DNA of 47,672 nucleotides from an uncultured Prochlorococcus sp. Lineage in GTDB: Bacteria; Cyanobacteriota; Cyanobacteriia; PCC-6307; Cyanobiaceae. Of the stretch, positions 42,065 through 47,672 are shown piece after piece. Below the pieces are notes generated by a model. That model was not told the origin of the DNA. It made no database searches and saw nothing but the letters and a program-made list of their open reading frames with translations. The stretch lies in the NCBI GenBank assembly GCA_902606255.1, contig CACLFQ010000005.1:1-47672 (forward strand), read 5' to 3'. The position numbers and the translations under genes were made by a program. The number at the start of each line of letters is the position of its first letter. Position 1 is the stretch's first letter.

Positions 42065-43219
42065 TTAAAAATTATTTTTTGAATAATTTTCGAATATTCT
42101 CTGATTGATTTTGGGAATGTTTTCTTTAAATTTGAAAAACCCTTTTTTGGCATATTTCCACGCAAATAAATCTTCATCTCTCACAAGATTAAAAATTTTT
42201 TTATTGTGTAAATTTTTAAACTCAGTTATAAAATCATAGTTTTCTCCCACTCCAGGATAAATAATGTCTATTTCGTTAGTATTTTTAAAAGTATTTTCCA
42301 GTGAATATGGATCAATCTGTTCAACATTATCAAATTGCTCAACAAATTCAGATACCAAATCTTGTTTAAATTTCAAAACAAATTCAGACAATTTAATTTG
42401 TCTTTGTTCATTCTTTAGAAGGATAATAAATACTTTTTTATAGCTTGGAAGTAAATTTTTAAGGGTTGCAAAGTGCAGATCATTTTCAAACATAATCAGA
42501 TTATCTGATTTAGGATCCATATTATTTTTAAAAATCTCATCTTCTAATGGTATTTGATTCCATTCCTCAAGAAAAATTTGTTTATTAATTATTTTTTCTG
42601 CATTAAATCTATAATTTGAAAATTTTCTGAGGTTTGATGATGAAAAAAGATATTGTTTTCCCTTAGTTTGCAATCCTCCTACCCATCTCCAGCTAAGGAG
42701 ATTAGATGCAGCATCACCATCAAAAAGATATTTAAAGAAAAACTTTGCTCCCAATTGCCATGGAAGGCCTAAATTAAATATCCATGTACTCGCAAACCAC
42801 ATTCTTGTGTGGTTATGCAAATAGTTGTAATGCTTTAATTCAAGGACCCAAGAATTAAAAAAATCTATTTCTGTATTGCCATTAATTGCATTTTCATATA
42901 GCTCATAATCAAAATCAAGATTTTTTTCTGAAATAAAATTTCGCCAAACTTTAGGTCTATTTTCCATCCACCCTTTCCAGTAAACTCTCCAAAAAATTTC
43001 TTCAACAAATTTAGTTGAATTTTTGATTTTGTACTTACTTTTTATATCATGAATCAGATCATATTCCGATAATATTCTATGAGTAATGAAAGGTGATAAT
43101 TTTGAAACTGAACTTTCGTTATTTGGGCCAAAATCAAAATTTCTTAATTTTGCGTAATCATTAATTTTATATTTTGCAAAATTGTCCCAGATACTTTGAG
43201 CTTTTAATAAAAATGACAT
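42065..43219 (-). CDS. Photolyase/cryptochrome-like protein with N-terminal FAD-binding helical domain and C-terminal alpha/beta region
   Basis: SKLSPFITHRILSEYDL; FVEEIFWRVYWKGWMENRPKVW; HYNYLHNHTRMWFASTWIFNLGLPWQLGAKFFFKYLFDGDAASNLLSWRWVGGLQTKGKQY (photolyase FAD-domain motifs). These begin near residue 1, with no preceding antenna domain. Confidence 0.85.
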   Translation of the reverse strand: MSFLLKAQSIWDNFAKYKINDYAKLRNFDFGPNNESSVSKLSPFITHRILSEYDLIHDIKSKYKIKNSTKFVEEIFWRVYWKGWMENRPKVWRNFISEKNLDFDYELYENAINGNTEIDFFNSWVLELKHYNYLHNHTRMWFASTWIFNLGLPWQLGAKFFFKYLFDGDAASNLLSWRWVGGLQTKGKQYLFSSSNLRKFSNYRFNAEKIINKQIFLEEWNQIPLEDEIFKNNMDPKSDNLIMFENDLHFATLKNLLPSYKKVFIILLKNEQRQIKLSEFVLKFKQDLVSEFVEQFDNVEQIDPYSLENTFKNTNEIDIIYPGVGENYDFITEFKNLHNKKIFNLVRDEDLFAWKYAKKGFFKFKENIPKINQRIFENYSKNNF

Positions 43220-43451
43220 TTTCTGATAACTTTAAAAATTTTTTTTGTAATGATAGAAATTTCAAAAATTAGCCTGCAAATTAATCCTTAAAATTTTCTA
43301 TTTCACTTTTAAGTAAATATGTTTGATTGAAGTATTTAATTTAAACTCCTAATCCTTACATTTTATACCCTTAAACCGCTCTCTGCGTAGGAGGATATTT
43401 AGTTGTCAATTACTTTTTAAATCTAGTTTTAATTTTCAAATCTTTATTTAA

Positions 43452-44243
43452 ATGATTTTTTCTAAAAGATTTTTAAATATTTATCAAATTATTATGAATA
43501 ATTTATTAGTGAGAGATGTTAAGTATCTAGATGAACAATACAGAATAGGTGAAGGCATAATTTCCGATGATGCATTTAAGCAACTTGAGAAGCTCTTTAT
43601 TCCTTTTGATCCAGAATCTGACTACTTTAATCAAAAAAATAATAAACTTTTGCCAAAATTAGCTAAAGAAAATTATAAAGAATTTTTGGGAAGTTTATTA
43701 ACAAAAACAAGATTAAGCATTCAACCAAAAATTGATGGCTGTGCTATTGCAATTAGATATATAAATGGCAATTTTAATAAAGCTATTACAAAAAAAGGAT
43801 TTGATGTCTCAAGCAAAATTAAACAAATTAAAAATGTCCCCGATTGTATTCCTATCAAACGAGATTTTCAAATTAGAGGTGAAATATACGCTACAAACCA
43901 AGTTGCCGGAATTTCCCAAAGAATTACAAGAAAATACCTCAATGATAAGAAAGGGATTGGAGAAAGTCTCAGCTTTTGCTGTTTCCAAATACTTAATGGA
44001 AGACTTAATCAATATGAAACCCTTAACTATCTTAAAAAATGTGGCTTCAGCACCCCTGACAGTTATTTCACAAATCATACAAGCGAAATCCAAATATATA
44101 AAAAAAAATGGTTAGAAAAAAAAATATTTGCGAAATATCCAACTAATGGGATAGTTATTAAAATAAATAGTAGGAAATTACAGTTACTTAGAGAGAAAAG
44201 TTTATCTCAAAATAACGAATGGCAATATGCAATTGAAAAATAA
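43452..44243 (+). CDS. NAD+-dependent DNA ligase-like protein, adenylation module only
   Basis: KYLDEQYRIGEGIISDDAFKQLEKLF (Ia-like), SIQPKIDGCAIAIRY (KxDG), FQIRGEIYA, PTNGIVIKINS, NEWQYAIEK (motif V-like). It stops right after motif V; no OB, Zn, HhH or BRCT domains follow. Confidence 0.8.
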   Translation: MIFSKRFLNIYQIIMNNLLVRDVKYLDEQYRIGEGIISDDAFKQLEKLFIPFDPESDYFNQKNNKLLPKLAKENYKEFLGSLLTKTRLSIQPKIDGCAIAIRYINGNFNKAITKKGFDVSSKIKQIKNVPDCIPIKRDFQIRGEIYATNQVAGISQRITRKYLNDKKGIGESLSFCCFQILNGRLNQYETLNYLKKCGFSTPDSYFTNHTSEIQIYKKKWLEKKIFAKYPTNGIVIKINSRKLQLLREKSLSQNNEWQYAIEK

Positions 44244-44351
44244 TATTAAATAGTACCTTCAAAAAGAGCTCACGATACTGACTTCCAGTATTTACAGTGG
44301 GGAAGTAAATAAATTTTGGTTAAATTCCAAAGCAATTTGCAGGATTAATAA

Positions 44352-45281
44352 ATGACTGCCACTATTTCAAGACCTAAAATCTCTAACTGGGAAACATCTA
44401 ATATTCCAAACCTTACAGGCAAAACAGCACTAATTACTGGTGCAAATAGTGGTCTTGGATACTACACTGCAAAAGCCTTAGCCGAAAAAAATGCTCATGT
44501 CGTCATAGCTTGTAGATCGCTTGAAAAAGCTAATCAAACTATCAAAAAACTTAAAGGTCTTAATCCTGAAGGAATATTTACACCTTTAGAATTAGATTTG
44601 TCAGATTTAAAAAATGTTATTGAAGTGCAGTCCAAGATTTTTGATGATTTTGAAAATTTGGATTTACTAATCAATAATGCAGGCATTATGCATCCGCCTA
44701 AAACACTTAGTGCCCAGGGATATGAAATACAATTTGCAGTTAATCATCTAGCTCACATGCTTTTGACCTTAAAGCTACTTCCAATTATTGAAAAAAAAGA
44801 AGAATCGAGAATAGTGACGGTTACTTCCGGAGCACAATTTTTTGGCAAAGTTGGTTGGAAAAATCTGAAAGCCGAGAACTATTACAACAAATGGGAATCT
44901 TACTCCAATAGCAAATTGGCAAATGTAATGTTTGCTTTGGAACTAAATGAGAACTTAAAACAAAAAAATATACTTTCTTTAGCTGCTCACCCAGGAATTG
45001 CAAAAACAAATCTCTTTACTGCTCAAAAACCTAAACCTAGTCCAATAGAAACATTCTCCTTAGAATTATTTAGCCCCATTTTTCAATCTGCTGAGATGGG
45101 TGCTTTACCTCAACTTTTTGCAGCCACTTCACCAGATGCAAGAGGCGGTGATCATTATGGTCCTAAATTTAATTTCAGAGGTCATCCAAAACTATCTCCT
45201 ACTTCTCCTTTCGCCATTAATAAAAAAGAAAGAAAAATTTTATGGGAAAAAAGCCTTGAAATACTTAGTAACTTCTTATGA
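44352..45281 (+). CDS. Short-chain dehydrogenase/reductase (retinol dehydrogenase/POR-like)
   Basis: GKTALITGANSGLGYYTAKALAEKNAHVVIACRS; DLLINNAGIMHPPKTLSAQGYEIQFAVNHLAHMLLT; YSNSKLANVMFALEL. Confidence 0.93.
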   Translation: MTATISRPKISNWETSNIPNLTGKTALITGANSGLGYYTAKALAEKNAHVVIACRSLEKANQTIKKLKGLNPEGIFTPLELDLSDLKNVIEVQSKIFDDFENLDLLINNAGIMHPPKTLSAQGYEIQFAVNHLAHMLLTLKLLPIIEKKEESRIVTVTSGAQFFGKVGWKNLKAENYYNKWESYSNSKLANVMFALELNENLKQKNILSLAAHPGIAKTNLFTAQKPKPSPIETFSLELFSPIFQSAEMGALPQLFAATSPDARGGDHYGPKFNFRGHPKLSPTSPFAINKKERKILWEKSLEILSNFL

Positions 45282-45542
45282 ATTTTTCATTTTTACTAAC
45301 TTTAGAAAATACTTCAAGATATGTAATTCACTCTCTGAGAGTTTCATAAATTCTGTTAAGGCATCATAATTTTTTTCATCAATTTTTTTTGACAATTGAA
45401 TAAAACTATCATGGTTTTCATTAACAAAGCGCTCAGCAATCTGAGACGGAGTTAAACCCTGTTCAATTAATTCACCTGGAGAATTTTTCTCCCACTTTTC
45501 ATAAAACCAAGAGAACCAATATTTTGCAGTATTATCTTCCAT
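45276..45542 (-). CDS. Conserved hypothetical protein
   Basis: MEDNTAKYWFSWFYEKWEKNSPGELIEQGLTPSQIAERFVNENHDSFIQLSKKIDEKNYDALTEFMKL. Confidence 0.6.
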   Translation of the reverse strand: MEDNTAKYWFSWFYEKWEKNSPGELIEQGLTPSQIAERFVNENHDSFIQLSKKIDEKNYDALTEFMKLSESELHILKYFLKLVKMKNS

Positions 45543-45642
45543 TAATTAACTTTTCTTTGGCGAATTCTATAAACACTGAAGAAAGATCTCATGATTGAAT
45601 TAACCCTTAAACACAATTAATATAAATGCAATTATAAATTTA

Positions 45643-47079
45643 ATGATAGATAATAATCATTCAAGTAAAAGAAAAAATATTAATCTTGTAATTGGATTAG
45701 GTAAATCTGGATTTTGGGCTGCCAAGTATTTGAGAAGCATCAATAAGAGAGTAATTGTTTGGGAAAGTAAAGATGGGATAGAATTCTTAGAAAGAAAAAC
45801 AGAATTGGAGGAACTTAATATACAAGTTTCTCTGAATAAAGAATTTGTATTTGAAGAAATTCAACCTTTTGTGAAAGAGATTGAATCTGTTGTTGTAAGT
45901 CCATCAATACCTTATGACCATACAACTATTATTGAATTAAAAAAAAAGGGAATTAAAGTAATTGGAGAAATTAATGTTGCATGGGCAATTTTAAAAGACA
46001 CAAATTGGATAGGTATTACTGGCACTAATGGCAAGACTACTGTTACTCATTTACTAAGCCATATACTCTGCGATACTGGATTATATGCTCCTTTTGCTGG
46101 AAATATTGGCACACCTTTATGTAAATATGCTTACTCCAAAAGACACGAAAAAATTGATTGGGTTGTAGCTGAATTAAGCAGTTATCAAATAGAAATATCT
46201 CCAGAAGTAAAACCTAATATTGGAATCTGGACAACCTTCACAGAAGATCATCTTGAAAGACATAAAACACTTGAAAACTATTTCAACATAAAAAAAAGCT
46301 TGCTAGAAAAATCAGATTTTAGAATTTATAATTACGACGATAAAAACCTAAGAAATCACTACAGTTCACTATCAAGAGGGGTTTGGATAACAACTAGTTT
46401 CGATAAATCAAATTTTATTCAATGCGATTATTGGATAGATGATCAAGCATACATTGTCGAGAGAGGAAAGAGACTATTCAAACTTGAACATTTTTCTTTA
46501 AAAGGAATGCATAATCTTCAAAATCTTCTATTGGTAATAGCAGCAGCAAGAAAAGTTGGATTATCTGGAAAGAGGATTAAAGATTCTTTATCTAATTACA
46601 AACAATTACCCCATAGGATGGAAACAATTTATAAAAATAATGATCTGGAAATAATTAATGATAGTAAAGCTACAAATTTTGATTCATCTATTGCAGGAAT
46701 AAGTTCAATTGAAGGTCAAATAATAATCATTGCTGGGGGCAGATTAAAAGGCAATGAATATAGTGAGTGGATAAAAGTTTTAAAGAAAAAAGTTAAATGT
46801 GTTTTCCTTTTTGGAGAAAGCTCAAAAGTCCTAAAAATGGCGCTTATTAATGAAGGATTTAAGAAAAATATTTTTGAATTTTCAGAACTCAAAGAGCTTT
46901 TAAATTTTGTTTTTCATTATTTACAAAATAATAGGGTTGGAACATTATTATTCTCACCTTCATGCTCTAGTTTTGATCAATTTAAAAATTATGAAGAGCG
47001 TGGAGATTATTTCAAGAAACTAATAAGTGAAAAATTCAAGGTTAATAAATCCATTTTTTGTTCAAATATCATTTCGTAA
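45643..47079 (+). CDS. murD: UDP-N-acetylmuramoylalanine-D-glutamate ligase
   Basis: [76 protein letters not shown]. Confidence 0.95.
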   Translation: MIDNNHSSKRKNINLVIGLGKSGFWAAKYLRSINKRVIVWESKDGIEFLERKTELEELNIQVSLNKEFVFEEIQPFVKEIESVVVSPSIPYDHTTIIELKKKGIKVIGEINVAWAILKDTNWIGITGTNGKTTVTHLLSHILCDTGLYAPFAGNIGTPLCKYAYSKRHEKIDWVVAELSSYQIEISPEVKPNIGIWTTFTEDHLERHKTLENYFNIKKSLLEKSDFRIYNYDDKNLRNHYSSLSRGVWITTSFDKSNFIQCDYWIDDQAYIVERGKRLFKLEHFSLKGMHNLQNLLLVIAAARKVGLSGKRIKDSLSNYKQLPHRMETIYKNNDLEIINDSKATNFDSSIAGISSIEGQIIIIAGGRLKGNEYSEWIKVLKKKVKCVFLFGESSKVLKMALINEGFKKNIFEFSELKELLNFVFHYLQNNRVGTLLFSPSCSSFDQFKNYEERGDYFKKLISEKFKVNKSIFCSNIIS

Positions 47080-47166
47080 TTTTCAGGTCGGTCATCACAA
47101 CCGCCTCCCCACTAGCAAATATTCACTTAATTAGTTAGATTTTGAATATAAATTTAACTACTATCA

Positions 47167-47481
47167 ATGAGTGAATCTAACAATTTACCTCAAGCAATAA
47201 GTCATAAAAAATTAAGTTACTTGATGCTTAAGGCACAAAAGGATTCTCATTTTTCTGATGAATTAGCAGAAATAGAAAGCCCTGAAAAAAGAGAATTTGA
47301 AGAGTTAATAAACAATTGGGAAGCTTCAACTAAGAAAATAGTTAATGAGTTATCAAAAAGAAAAGAGAATTTACTAAAAGATAAATCACCAAATTCTTTA
47401 ATTGCTCTTGGTGCTATGGAAGTTCACCTCAACATGGCTTTGCAAGCCTTAAATGCATTTAATAAAGGAGTTGATGGGTAA
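47167..47481 (+). CDS. Conserved hypothetical protein
   Basis: 104 aa, helical, charged; MSESNNLPQAISHKKLSYLMLKAQKDSHFSDELAEIESPEKREFEELINNWEAST. Confidence 0.6.
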   Translation: MSESNNLPQAISHKKLSYLMLKAQKDSHFSDELAEIESPEKREFEELINNWEASTKKIVNELSKRKENLLKDKSPNSLIALGAMEVHLNMALQALNAFNKGVDG

Positions 47482-47495
47482 TAGTAACAGATAAT

Positions 47496-47672
47496 CTATA
47501 AGGAAGGCATCGAAAATAAGAGAAAATCTAGCTCTTTTTCAGTATCTATAGAGACATCATCATAATAATTAACTTCGAATCCCAAGCCATCTCCAGATTC
47601 GAGACAAATATTTGAATTAGGATCTTTACTTTTTAATAAAAGATTACCTTCTATTATTTGTATCCAATTATA
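47496..47672 (-). CDS. Pirin-family protein, C-terminal fragment (truncated by window edge)
   Basis: Reverse strand: YNWIQIIEGNLLLKSKDPNSNICLESGDGLGFEVNYYDDVSIDTEKELDFLLFSMPSL*; the W-I-Q-x-x-E-G and GDGLGF...FLLF pattern of pirin C-terminal cupins. Confidence 0.65.
   Translation of the reverse strand, partial: YNWIQIIEGNLLLKSKDPNSNICLESGDGLGFEVNYYDDVSIDTEKELDFLLFSMPSL

Noticed and set aside
43765-44115. 116-aa ORF overlapping the ligase-like gene (+2 frame) and the antisense ORF 43809-44093
   Set aside because: Alternative frames of the ligase module; the main frame carries all NTase motifs.
44244-44351. Possible frameshifted continuation of the ligase into an OB domain
   Set aside because: All frames hit stops quickly and no ligase OB motifs are visible before the SDR gene, so truncation at the domain boundary looks genuine.
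1-47672. CRISPR arrays, IS elements, prophage, restriction or other defence systems
   Set aside because: No regularly spaced direct repeats, transposase, integrase or phage-like proteins were seen; the content is core genome.

Overview
AT-rich chromosomal window with the gene content and order of a marine picocyanobacterium, most likely high-light-clade Prochlorococcus. The taxon is inferred from protein content: kaiBC without kaiA next to rplU, an Hli protein, nblS, a PSII S4-domain protein, and the lpxC-fabZ-lpxA-lpxB/Omp85 block. I count about 48 protein-coding genes, mostly core housekeeping, and two tRNAs: Gly-TCC and Val-GAC. I see no mobile elements, prophage or CRISPR array, and no obvious defence system or other clear-cut new multigene system. 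The items most worth a second look are: (1) three conserved genes (PIN/TRAM protein, clpR, pyrF), each broken exactly at an A7/T7 homopolymer; (2) a photolyase-like protein whose FAD-binding helical domain is N-terminal and is followed by an alpha/beta region, which looks like a domain permutation; (3) divergent to it, a 263-aa NAD+-dependent DNA ligase consisting only of the adenylation module; (4) several unannotated structured non-coding segments (rplU leader, SDR leader, rnz-pentapeptide gap, hupB-glgX gap, murD 3' gap); (5) a tRNA-Val with C instead of the near-universal U at position 33; (6) a 9-bp tandem repeat in the C-terminal tail of kaiC in a kaiA-less locus. All calls come from reading the sequence and recalling protein families; no searches were run.
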